Assembly (NCBI GenBank): GCA_035374585.1
Contig: DAOSPF010000028.1
Span: 1 to 41,073, forward strand
Source: JAKPQD01 sp029572965
GTDB lineage: Bacteria; Bacteroidota; Bacteroidia; Bacteroidales; DTGW01
DNA length: 41,073 nucleotides
Direction: 5' to 3'
Under the pieces are notes generated by a model. That model did no database searches. It was not told the DNA's origin and saw only the letters and a list, made by a program, of their open reading frames with translations. The number at the start of each line of letters is the position of its first letter. Position 1 is the first letter of the stretch. The position numbers and the translations under genes were made by a program. Shown here piece after piece: positions 14,758 to 22,790 of the stretch.

Positions 14758-17706
14758 TCACAAAAACAAACTTTCAATATCTTCACGTTGCATGGCTTTG
14801 AAGGGATTGTTAGAATTTATGAAAGCTTTGGCCATACCAGACTTGTGTTCCTGAAGTTTAAGGATCTTTTCTTCTACCGATTTTGTTGTAATGAAGCGGT
14901 AAACAAACACCTTCTTGTCCTGCCCGATGCGATGGGCGCGGCTTATAGCCTGATTTTCGGCTGCCGGGTTCCACCAAGGATCGATAATGAAAACATAATC
15001 GGCTGAGGTAAGGTTGAGCCCCACCCCACCGGCTTTCAGACTTATGAGAAAAATATTATTTTCTTCATCACCCTGAAAACGGTCAATTACCTGCTTACGG
15101 TCGTGCGTAGCCCCGGTCAGCATGGAATATTTATAACCGTTATGCTCAAGATATCCGGCAATAAGGTTAAGGTGCTTTACATACGATGAAAAGATAAGTA
15201 CCTTATGGTTTTCCACAATTACATTCTCTATACTGCGGATAATTTCGTCATATTTACCAGAACCACCTTGGTAAGACGCATCAACAAGGCAGGGATGGTT
15301 TGACATAAGCCTCAAACGGTTCAATGCTTTGAGAATGACAATGGCCGACTTTTCAAAGCCATGCTGGTCAATGTTGTTCATAATCATGTTACGCACCGAT
15401 GACTTTTCCTGCTCGTAAAGCTGAGCTTGCTCCTCATCCATCTCGCAAAAAATTGTTTGTTCGGTAAGCGGGGGGAGCTCTTTTACCACTTCTTCTTTCT
15501 TGCGGCGCAGAATAAACGGGTTAATGAGCATTTTCAGCTTTTGTTGTTTGGCTTGGTTGCCATATTTTTCGATAGGAATAACAAATTCCTCGCGAAAATA
15601 ATTTTGACTTTTGAGTAATTCGCGGTTTAGGAAGTTAAGCTGCGACCAAAGGTCGGTGAGGCTATTCTCTATTGGCGTACCAGTAAGTACCAACCTGTAT
15701 TCTGATTGAAGTCTAAGGATAGCCTTGTATATCTTCGAATCTGGATTTTTAATCATCTGGCTTTCGTCCAGGATAACGTATTTGAACATCAGCTTAGACA
15801 AGTGGTCAATATCGTTTCGCACTACGCCATAGGACATTAGTACAATATCTGCACGCAAAAGTTCTTCATAAGCCTTCATCCGCTGCGAGCCAAAAAACTT
15901 GACCACATGCAACGATGGGGCAAACTTTTTAAACTCTGTTTCCCAGTTGTGAAGCAACGAAACTGGCATAACAATCAACGAAGCCCCGATACACCTGCTT
16001 CCTGTAAAGTCGGGATTATCAAACAAGCTTAACTGTCTTGGCCCTGTCCGGGTAATTGTTTGAGCTATTGCCGGATTGCGCAACTCCTCTTCCCTAACCT
16101 TCAAAAGCAGCGCTATGGTTTGCAAAGTCTTTCCAAGACCCATATCATCGGCCAAGCATCCGCCAAGCTTATTTTTATAAAGCTGAAACATCCATTTTAC
16201 ACCGGTCTTTTGATATTGTCGCAGTTTAGCCTGCAATCCTTGTGGCTCTTTAAGATATTTATTTTCCGAAAGGCTCAGTTTTTCTTGGATACCCATTATC
16301 ATTTGCCTGGTTTCAACACCCATTGATTCTTTCAGGATGTTGAAATGGTGTTTTTTTAGCCTGATGCGTTCATCATCGTCTTCTCCAAATACAAACAACT
16401 CGCGATACCTGGAAAACCAGGCTAACGGTAAAATTACTATCTGATTGTTAGGCAAAGTAAACTCTCTGATATTATGCACAATATGTTTGCGAAAACGAGA
16501 AAAAGGAAAAACATATTCGCCAATAGTAACCACGGCATTGATATCAAACCAATCGTGTGCCTCGTTGACATTGAGCTTCAGCAGCACCTCATGCAGGTAA
16601 TAATTCTTATCGAACTTCATTTGATCCAGCTCAAAGCCTTCATCCTGAAGCATGCGGGTATTACTGTTAATCCAACAAACCATCTCGTAAAACTGCCATT
16701 CAGGCTCACCTTCAAGCGCATGAAGCACAAAAGCCCCTCTGTCAATATACCTGAAGCCAAAAGAAACCAGTTTATCTTTCATCGACTCTTCCCAAGCCAA
16801 GTCGCGCAAGGTCTTGTAAAAGCAAACCTTATCATCGGCATCTGTAAGCCCGACATGCCCGATAACATCCGAGCCATATTCAAATTTCACCTCACCGTAA
16901 AAGAATTGCAGCATAAATACAGGCTGACCGGACAATCCAGAATCGAGCACCAGCATAGCTTTCTTTTTGTAGTCTGTTGTTTCAACCCTGAAACCGACTA
17001 CTTTTACGGGGTGATGCAAAATGGCATTTCGTACAAAAGTTTCGAGATAGCTCTTTTCGCTCGTCTTTGGCACCTTAATGAAGTCTTTGCTGAAAAACGG
17101 GATAAGCTTCTTAGAATCTATCTGACTAACCTGGTAAAGTACATTTTCGACCACCACAATAGCCGGTTGGTTGGACAAAACAAAGTACGATTTTCCAAAA
17201 AGCTTGATATCTTTATCTTCACAGCGGAGACTAAGGAAATATTTAAAGTCAACATCGGTCCTGACAAAATTAAAAACCGGATGTACCAATGAAGACGTAA
17301 GTTTTATCTGTTCATCATCATGAACAACGTTGTATTTTTGGTCTTTCTTATATACCTTCTTACCAAAAGCAACCATTAACTCAACGCAAGAAATGATACG
17401 CTTTTCAATATAAGGCCTGATATGTTCTTCAACTAAATTCTGATCCAATGTATCGAAAAACTCTTTAAGGCTGTTACGCTTAGCAAAGTTTTTATGGATA
17501 TTTTTTTCAGAATAACCTGAGGTAATTTTTACAAGCTGGAGGTCGGTTTCATCCAGGATATTTTTGTAAGGCTCAATATTATCAACAGTTAAATACTCAA
17601 CTAATTGAAAAAAAGATTGTTGTGCTTTACGTTCGATAATATAAGGCACAACAAGGTATCCAAGTTTTCTGTGTAAAGTTAATATGTAAACTACTTCGAG
17701 CTTCAT
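14758..17706 (-). CDS. SNF2/SWI2-family helicase-like ATPase
   Basis: This 982-residue cytoplasmic protein has an N-terminal half of about 480 residues without a recognised domain, followed by a complete SNF2 ATPase core. Visible motifs are I (DDMGLGKTLQT, with K526), II (LDESQMIKN, a DESQ variant of DEAH), III (LTGTPIENSLTDLWSQL), V (SLKAGGVGLNLTSADYVF) and VI (AISRAHRIGQDKKV). Such bacterial proteins translocate on double-stranded DNA; their role is often linked to transcription recycling or DNA repair. ATG 17706 (MKLEVVYIL) is preferred over a TTG 18 bp upstream. No defence-system partner lies beside it. Confidence 0.87.
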   Translation of the reverse strand: MKLEVVYILTLHRKLGYLVVPYIIERKAQQSFFQLVEYLTVDNIEPYKNILDETDLQLVKITSGYSEKNIHKNFAKRNSLKEFFDTLDQNLVEEHIRPYIEKRIISCVELMVAFGKKVYKKDQKYNVVHDDEQIKLTSSLVHPVFNFVRTDVDFKYFLSLRCEDKDIKLFGKSYFVLSNQPAIVVVENVLYQVSQIDSKKLIPFFSKDFIKVPKTSEKSYLETFVRNAILHHPVKVVGFRVETTDYKKKAMLVLDSGLSGQPVFMLQFFYGEVKFEYGSDVIGHVGLTDADDKVCFYKTLRDLAWEESMKDKLVSFGFRYIDRGAFVLHALEGEPEWQFYEMVCWINSNTRMLQDEGFELDQMKFDKNYYLHEVLLKLNVNEAHDWFDINAVVTIGEYVFPFSRFRKHIVHNIREFTLPNNQIVILPLAWFSRYRELFVFGEDDDERIRLKKHHFNILKESMGVETRQMIMGIQEKLSLSENKYLKEPQGLQAKLRQYQKTGVKWMFQLYKNKLGGCLADDMGLGKTLQTIALLLKVREEELRNPAIAQTITRTGPRQLSLFDNPDFTGSRCIGASLIVMPVSLLHNWETEFKKFAPSLHVVKFFGSQRMKAYEELLRADIVLMSYGVVRNDIDHLSKLMFKYVILDESQMIKNPDSKIYKAILRLQSEYRLVLTGTPIENSLTDLWSQLNFLNRELLKSQNYFREEFVIPIEKYGNQAKQQKLKMLINPFILRRKKEEVVKELPPLTEQTIFCEMDEEQAQLYEQEKSSVRNMIMNNIDQHGFEKSAIVILKALNRLRLMSNHPCLVDASYQGGSGKYDEIIRSIENVIVENHKVLIFSSYVKHLNLIAGYLEHNGYKYSMLTGATHDRKQVIDRFQGDEENNIFLISLKAGGVGLNLTSADYVFIIDPWWNPAAENQAISRAHRIGQDKKVFVYRFITTKSVEEKILKLQEHKSGMAKAFINSNNPFKAMQREDIESLFL

Positions 17707-17787
17707 CAGGAAAAAATTAGGCAATTGTACAAAAATTTTGCCCTAAAACGGTTCTGCTAAGCCCCAAAGTTGTTAACAATACATTTT

Positions 17788-17843
17788 AAAACACAAAGAC
17801 ACAACAACACAAAGACATTGTTTTCTTAAGACCTTTGTGTTTT
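17788..17843. repeat. CACAAAG inverted repeat next to the SemiSWEET stop
   Basis: An 11-bp perfect inverted repeat, AAAACACAAAG (17788-17798) and CTTTGTGTTTT (17833-17843), with ACACAAAGAC repeated twice inside. It directly follows the SemiSWEET stop codon on the minus strand and may act as its terminator. It shares the CACAAAG motif with 10761-10913. Confidence 0.55.
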
Positions 17844-18107
17844 TCAATTTGTTCTGTATTTGAATTTTAGCACTAATTGTACAATTCCTATTCCTAAAGC
17901 AATAATATTACAAAGAATTACAGGCATAGCATGAATGAGCAGCCCATAAACCTCCCATAAAGTACAATTGATAACATAAACGACAAGCATACTCATAGAA
18001 ATATCGTCCACACGCTTTGTTTTTATTGACTTATACACTTGAGGCAACATCAACGCTGTTCCAAACACTGCGGCCAAGTATCCAACAATTTCTGTAAAAA
18101 GCTCCAT
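17844..18107 (-). CDS. SemiSWEET family sugar transporter
   Basis: This 87-residue protein has three membrane helices, the size of a bacterial SemiSWEET half-transporter that works as a dimer for sugar movement. Helix 1 contains GYLAAVFGTALMLPQVYKSIKTKRVDDIS with the PQ-loop proline-glutamine and the conserved TK..D.S stretch. Helix 2 has VYVINCTLWEVYGLL, with the Asn-Cys-Trp region lining the sugar site. The stop codon is followed immediately by the CACAAAG inverted repeat. The sugar carried cannot be told from sequence. Confidence 0.85.
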   Translation of the reverse strand: MELFTEIVGYLAAVFGTALMLPQVYKSIKTKRVDDISMSMLVVYVINCTLWEVYGLLIHAMPVILCNIIALGIGIVQLVLKFKYRTN

Positions 18108-18141
18108 TTTTTATTTAATTAAAATTTAACCACCCCTACCC

Positions 18142-18179
18142 TCCCGCCTGAGGCGGGACAAGCTCTCCTTATAAAGGAG
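18142..18179. repeat. Double palindrome (TCCCGCCT/AGGCGGGA plus CTCCTT/AAGGAG)
   Basis: TCCCGCCT-G-AGGCGGGA is a perfect 17-nt palindrome at 18142-18158. A second hairpin, CTCCTT-ATA-AAGGAG, follows at 18165-18179. The GC-rich block stands out in an AT-rich region. It resembles repeated intergenic palindromes I recall from Bacteroidota genomes. Confidence 0.55.
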
Positions 18180-18252
18180 GAGAAATACTTCCTATTTTTG
18201 AGAACGTTAGTAACTAAATACACGCATAATACAACTCTATCTATCAATTCCT

Positions 18253-18280
18253 GATTCTTGGCTCTTGACTCTTGCTTCTA
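18253..18280. repeat. Degenerate heptamer repeat after the AddB-like gene
   Basis: Four 7-mers in register: GATTCTT, GGCTCTT, GACTCTT, GCTTCTA. They end 4 bp before the stop codon of the nuclease gene. The sequence differs from the ATTACGA-type arrays but the 7-nt period is the same. Confidence 0.45.
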
Positions 18281-18284
18281 AAAT

Positions 18285-21128
18285 CTACTTATGACAAATC
18301 TGCTTATAATCGCAGTATTCACAAGTCTTTTTAGCAGTAGTCTGCACAAAAGGTTTCTCCACATTCCAAATATCTTTTAAAAGGCCAAGAAGATTCTCTT
18401 CAAAAGTAGCCAATAATGGCTGAAAATCAGTAATGGTCTGTCGGTTCATGCTGAAGTATGTTTGCCCGCTAGTATCAAACTTACTTCGAAGGGCATAAAG
18501 ACATGGCACAGGAACAGCAGGCAAACCGCCTTGTTTAGAAGCAATCAAAGCGTAAAGCCCGGTCTGAAAAATCTCTTTCTTACTATTTTCGGTCACTCCG
18601 GCTGCAAAAATATCTTTCACTTCCGTGAAAGACTTAGCCACATTGCCCGTTTTATAATCGACAATACGGATGATATGCTGAACCTCGTCAATACGGTCTA
18701 TTTTGCCGCCTATCTTTATTTCCTTCTTTTCCGGGCCAATGTTTACAATAAATGGCTGAACAACTTCCTGCTCTAATGCCATGATATGTACCGGAGCAAT
18801 TTCCTTGTCCATTTCCAGCACCCGTATTACATAGCGTTGGATTACCTCTTTAATAATAACGACCTTTCCATCCATCATGCGCTCTTCATCTTTCAATTCT
18901 TCCAAAAGGGCAGCATGAATAAGCTCCTGAATCCTTTTCTTATCAGCTATCAGCAGGTCTATTATTTCAGCCGAAAGCAATTGACCAATATATGGTTTGT
19001 ATAAATGTTGCATTACAGCATGCACAACCAATCCAATCAAAGCCCCTTCTACATCCTCAGTCACTTCTTCTTCTGGCTTTAAGCGCTTAATGTATTTATA
19101 GCAAAACTTGAGGGGACAATCAATATAAGTACTTAAAGCACTTGGTGAAAAATACTTTTTCTGGACAATATCATCTAAAGCTGCAATTACAGCAGTATCT
19201 TTAGCAACTTGAATTGGCTCTACCCGGCCAGGAGTGATAGCAAAAGACTGGCTTTTATACTGCAAATCCATTTTATGTAAATACTGCAATTGCAAGGCAT
19301 AGCGGCTAATCTCTGAAGCACTTCGACTATCCGGTGCGCTATTGTACAGCAAAGTAACATTCTTTGCCCTATGCAGCAAACGATAGAAATAGTAGGCATA
19401 CATGGCATCCCTGTATTTCATGGTAGGCAGCTTAAAACCCCTTCGTAAGCTGTATGGGATAAACGACACAGGGAAATTATTCTTAGGCAGCTTACCTTCA
19501 TTGAAACCCAGGATGACAACATTCTCAAAGTCAAGTGCACGGGATTCCAGAAAACCCATCACCTGCAATCCTCTCAGAGGTTCGCCTTCAAAAGGTATCT
19601 GCACAGAACGTAATGCTTTCATCGTAGCCCTGATGGCTACTTCCAGACTTATCAACTCCTCCCCTATCAACGTCAACTGTTGCTGCAAAAGGTCAACCAC
19701 CGGAAGAATAGACGCAATTGATTGTTGCTCAATACCGGCAGGTTCTTCCTGAGTCAAATCAATATTTTTTATAAACTCATTAGCAAAAAACACCGATAAA
19801 TCGCTTAATGTTTTTATAAACTCTTTAGCTTCCTTTAAGGGCGAGAAAATTAAACTCAACAATTCATCTTTTCTCAACTGTACCGAGGATATATACGTCA
19901 GATTTTTCTCCACTATCTGTTTTCTAAGGCCAACAGCAACTTCTGCTGAAGTCTGCATAACCAAAGGATGCATGAGTACTTCAAAAACATCTTTATGGTT
20001 GAAAAAGTTTTGACCGCCCTCGCCGGGCTTATTTTTAAGGTGAATACGGGCAAATACCTCTATAAGTGAAAAAAAAGCAGAGTTGGCTGCCGGATACCCC
20101 ATGGTAATATTGATATCAGGAATGTCTGAAGGAATCGCGCTCAACAATGCTGGCAATAACTGTTCGTCTGTAAGCAAAATAGCTGTTTCTTCAGGCACAG
20201 CATCCTTCCCCAAGTATTTTTTGACCAGATTACCGGCAAGTTTGGCTTGTCCCACTTCAGAAGGAACGCCAATGCATTCTATTTTCTTATCATTAGAAAG
20301 TTGTGGAAAGTTAAAATTAATGGCAGGGTTGAAATTTCTGAGGTTCTCTGAAATAAAGAAGCCCGATTCATGGCCTTCCTGGAGCATTTCGGCATAATAG
20401 TCCCAATAAAAAAGTGTTTTACCATTTGCGGCAAAATGCTTATAAACAATATTTTCCGCTTCGGTCAACGCATTAAACCCAATAAATGCAGTATATTCAA
20501 AATCATTACTTTGAAATTTACCAGCCATAACAGACTCTGCCACATCCCTGTATATCATCCCTTCATAAGCAAAGCCTTGCTGACGCAGCCTTTCTTTAAA
20601 CAAGGAATAAATCTCTTCCAAATTAAGCCATAAGTTTGAGAAGTCATGCTGGTGCTTGCTTACATTATCCTTCTCGAAATGTTGCCAGAAACGACGGATG
20701 GTTTCAAGCTGTTCCTCCGTCAAAGCCTCGAAAGTTTCGTTTATATTTTTATAGGCAGCAAGGTTCCTGAACAAAAGATGGGTATTTACCAGATATTTGT
20801 CAATGTCGTCAAAGTCTGACAGCATCACCTCGCCCCAATAGTAGAAATTGTCAAAGCTTTCACCTGTTTGACGAACATCGGTATAAGCTTTGTATAGCGT
20901 AAAATTGAGCAACAGGTCGTTTGCTTTGCTCAAGTTAGTATATTGGCCAAAAAAGTCGGACACCGTAAAATAACCCGGTGCCCACACTGGTTTCTGGACT
21001 ATCTCCGATAAATATTTCTTAAAAAACAGGATAGAACGCCTGTTGGGAAAAACAAGCCTTACCGTGTTGAGTTTTTCACCAAAACGCTTGTATAAATCGT
21101 CTGCAACAAGGTAAAGAAAAGGCTTCAT
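18285..21128 (-). CDS. AddB-like PD-(D/E)XK nuclease/helicase-fold protein
   Basis: This 947-residue protein has the architecture of AddB-type recombination nucleases. A long N-terminal inactive-helicase-like part begins LVFPNRRSILFFKKYL. A C-terminal RecB-family nuclease follows, with GGKIDRIDE...IVDYKTGN supplying the catalytic Asp, Asp and Lys. Cysteines are placed as in the AddB iron-sulfur cluster: YIDCPLKFCYKY at the start of the nuclease domain and CEYCDYKQIC at the extreme C-terminus. VVILGFNEGKLPKNNFP is also typical. It would process double-strand DNA ends with an AddA helicase partner, which is not in the window. ATG 21128 is used; a -7-like TAGTTTTG lies at 21163-21170. Confidence 0.83.
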   Translation of the reverse strand: MKPFLYLVADDLYKRFGEKLNTVRLVFPNRRSILFFKKYLSEIVQKPVWAPGYFTVSDFFGQYTNLSKANDLLLNFTLYKAYTDVRQTGESFDNFYYWGEVMLSDFDDIDKYLVNTHLLFRNLAAYKNINETFEALTEEQLETIRRFWQHFEKDNVSKHQHDFSNLWLNLEEIYSLFKERLRQQGFAYEGMIYRDVAESVMAGKFQSNDFEYTAFIGFNALTEAENIVYKHFAANGKTLFYWDYYAEMLQEGHESGFFISENLRNFNPAINFNFPQLSNDKKIECIGVPSEVGQAKLAGNLVKKYLGKDAVPEETAILLTDEQLLPALLSAIPSDIPDINITMGYPAANSAFFSLIEVFARIHLKNKPGEGGQNFFNHKDVFEVLMHPLVMQTSAEVAVGLRKQIVEKNLTYISSVQLRKDELLSLIFSPLKEAKEFIKTLSDLSVFFANEFIKNIDLTQEEPAGIEQQSIASILPVVDLLQQQLTLIGEELISLEVAIRATMKALRSVQIPFEGEPLRGLQVMGFLESRALDFENVVILGFNEGKLPKNNFPVSFIPYSLRRGFKLPTMKYRDAMYAYYFYRLLHRAKNVTLLYNSAPDSRSASEISRYALQLQYLHKMDLQYKSQSFAITPGRVEPIQVAKDTAVIAALDDIVQKKYFSPSALSTYIDCPLKFCYKYIKRLKPEEEVTEDVEGALIGLVVHAVMQHLYKPYIGQLLSAEIIDLLIADKKRIQELIHAALLEELKDEERMMDGKVVIIKEVIQRYVIRVLEMDKEIAPVHIMALEQEVVQPFIVNIGPEKKEIKIGGKIDRIDEVQHIIRIVDYKTGNVAKSFTEVKDIFAAGVTENSKKEIFQTGLYALIASKQGGLPAVPVPCLYALRSKFDTSGQTYFSMNRQTITDFQPLLATFEENLLGLLKDIWNVEKPFVQTTAKKTCEYCDYKQICHK

Positions 21129-21162
21129 ATTACAATATGTTGAAATTAATAAAATTCAACAT

Positions 21163-21170
21163 CAAAACTA
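21163..21170 (-). promoter_or_regulatory. Candidate -7 element for the AddB-like gene
   Basis: TAGTTTTG on the minus strand, 34 bp before the start. It sits just upstream of a TGTTGAA/TTCAACA inverted repeat. No convincing -33 element was found. Confidence 0.35.
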
Positions 21171-21201
21171 TTGCAACAACAAATCTTATAGATGTTTTTA
21201 C

Positions 21202-21229
21202 GTTTCTTTTTTTCGTCAAAAAAAGAAAC
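21202..21229. repeat. Strong A/T hairpin between rsmE and the AddB-like gene
   Basis: A perfect 12-bp stem GTTTCTTTTTTT/AAAAAAAGAAAC with loop CGTC. It follows rsmE on the minus strand and could act as a terminator. It belongs to a structured intergenic block (21200-21400) that also holds GTGAAGAAG (21260) inverted at 21309 and GGCTGT (21241) inverted at 21275. Confidence 0.6.
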
Positions 21230-21407
21230 CAAAAAAGACTGGCTGTGAAAACTCGCTCCGTGAAGAAGTGGCAAACAGCCATTATACACAAAAAGTCAGA
21301 ATATTTCGCTTCTTCACTTCGCTCGGACAGTTCACTGCCAAATAAGGAATCTCTTTTTGTCTGCTTCGCAGCCATTGATTCAAAACATCTTCCTTTACAA
21401 CTTTTCA

Positions 21408-22136
21408 TTATGAATTTACTTGAATATAAAAGTAGTTAGCTGCTACTAGCGCTGCGGTTTCAGTACGTAAGCGACTTTCACCCAGCGATACTGGTTTATA
21501 TCCTGCATTTACAGCCTTTCGAACTTCGTCTGGAGTAAAATCCCCTTCAGGCCCAATTAACACGGTCATATTTTCTCCTAAAGCAGGTTTTATGGTAAAT
21601 AAACTCTCTGTCTTATAATTTTCCCCAATAGCATCAGCTTCTATACAATGAGCTATGTATAAAGAGCCAGATTTATTGGCAGTAATGAACTTATCAAAAG
21701 CTACAGCCTCATTTATTACTGGCTTAAATAAGTTCAACGATTGCTTCATAGCAGAAAGGGCAATTCTTTCGAGCCTTTCGATATTGATATTGCGACGTTC
21801 ACTGCGTGAACAGACAATCGGGGTAAATGCAGAAAGCCCCAATTCAACAGCTTTTTCAAGCATCCATTCAATGCGGTCTGCATTTTTGGTGGGCGCTACA
21901 GCAAGATGCAACTCTTGCGCTTTACGCCGTTGCCTTTTCAGCTCTTCCTCGATCCAAATAATGCATTTGCCGGAGTTAATCTCAGCCATTGAGCCTTTAT
22001 ACAAAACGCCGTTGCCATCTGTAACACAAACCTCATCGCCTTTGCGCAAACGCAGCACTTTTGAGGCATGTTTCGACTCTTCTTCCGAAAGAAAACAATG
22101 CTTTCCGTCTATCTCGTTTGAATAAAAAACCTGCAT
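21408..22136 (-). CDS. rsmE: 16S rRNA m3U1498 methyltransferase
   Basis: This 242-residue SPOUT-class enzyme methylates N3 of U1498 in 16S rRNA. An N-terminal PUA-like domain (residues 1-70, with HASKVLRLRKGDEV) is followed by the knotted SAM-binding domain with VLIGPEGDFTPDEV and SLGESRLRTETAALVA, the diagnostic motifs. The length is normal. It begins 3 bp after the metallophosphoesterase stop, so the two are co-transcribed. Confidence 0.93.
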   Translation of the reverse strand: MQVFYSNEIDGKHCFLSEEESKHASKVLRLRKGDEVCVTDGNGVLYKGSMAEINSGKCIIWIEEELKRQRRKAQELHLAVAPTKNADRIEWMLEKAVELGLSAFTPIVCSRSERRNINIERLERIALSAMKQSLNLFKPVINEAVAFDKFITANKSGSLYIAHCIEADAIGENYKTESLFTIKPALGENMTVLIGPEGDFTPDEVRKAVNAGYKPVSLGESRLRTETAALVAANYFYIQVNS

Positions 22137-22139
22137 GTA

Positions 22140-22634
22140 TTATTCCCTTTTCTTTTCCCAAATTTCCAAATCCTTTGGCTGGCCATCCTCAACAGTGAAC
22201 CTCACGGCAGTTTGCACATGATGAAAACCGCTAATGCCCGCTGCTCCCGGATTGATATGCAGCAACCCCAATTGCTTATCATTGATTACTTTTAAAATAT
22301 GCGAATGACCGCTAATGAAAAGCCCCGGTTTTAATTTCAGCAATAATTCTTTGATTCCATATTCGTATCGTCCGGGATACCCGCCAATGTGGGTAATAAA
22401 AACCCCCAGCCCTTCACAATCAAAATGCAACCATTCCTTGCACTCATGACGCACTTCAAAACCATCTATATTGCCATAAACCGCCCGAACTGGCTTGTAC
22501 ATCTTAATATAATCAAGCGTTTCAACATTGCCAATATCGCCGGCATGCCATATTTCGTCACAATCAGCAAAAAAATTTGCTATATCCCCGTCAAAATAGC
22601 CATGCGTATCTGATATCAAACCTATGCGTTTCAA
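22140..22634 (-). CDS. YfcE/MJ0936-type metallophosphoesterase
   Basis: This 164-residue single-domain phosphoesterase has a di-metal site: LISDTHG, WHAGDIGN, VYGNIDG, FITHIGG and ISGHSHI, in family order. Members hydrolyse phosphodiesters in the cytoplasm; the substrate is unknown. Family sequence begins at MKRIGLISD, but the initiation codon is TTG and no ATG is available just upstream, so a TTG start at 22634 is proposed. It is followed after 3 bp by rsmE. Confidence 0.88.
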   Translation of the reverse strand: MKRIGLISDTHGYFDGDIANFFADCDEIWHAGDIGNVETLDYIKMYKPVRAVYGNIDGFEVRHECKEWLHFDCEGLGVFITHIGGYPGRYEYGIKELLLKLKPGLFISGHSHILKVINDKQLGLLHINPGAAGISGFHHVQTAVRFTVEDGQPKDLEIWEKKRE

Positions 22635-22665
22635 TTTTTTTGTGGGTAAAGATAGTAATCAATGA

Positions 22666-22700
22666 CGAATTACGAATTACGAATGCCTAATGACAAATGC
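22666..22700. repeat. Degenerate heptamer repeat upstream of the metallophosphoesterase
   Basis: Five in-register 7-mers: CGAATTA twice, CGAATGC, CTAATGA, CAAATGC. Shares the ATTACGA unit with the arrays at 7068 and 41021. Confidence 0.55.
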
Positions 22701-22738
22701 TTAAAAATACATAAAATTTCCTTTGTTCAGTTTGCAAC

Positions 22739-22770
22739 AAAAAAAAAGGCCTGCATTGCTGCAAGCCTTT
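22739..22770 (-). terminator. Intrinsic terminator of the chemosensory operon
   Basis: An 11-bp stem with one mismatch (AAAGGCTTGCA/TGCAGGCCTTT on the minus strand) and a 4-nt loop is followed by a run of T. It lies 20 bp after the methyl-accepting protein gene. Confidence 0.8.
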
Positions 22771-22790
22771 ATATTATTTATGTTGACTTT

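Noticed and set aside
16474..17292. 272-codon open frame opposite the SNF2 gene
   Set aside because: Antisense shadow; the opposite strand encodes a coherent protein.
14758..17706. SNF2 helicase as part of an anti-phage system
   Set aside because: No nuclease, methyltransferase or other defence partner is adjacent; neighbours are membrane proteins and transporters.
21130..21439. Overlapping open frames on both strands between rsmE and the AddB-like gene
   Set aside because: They run through hairpins and low-complexity A/T runs and show no protein family features.
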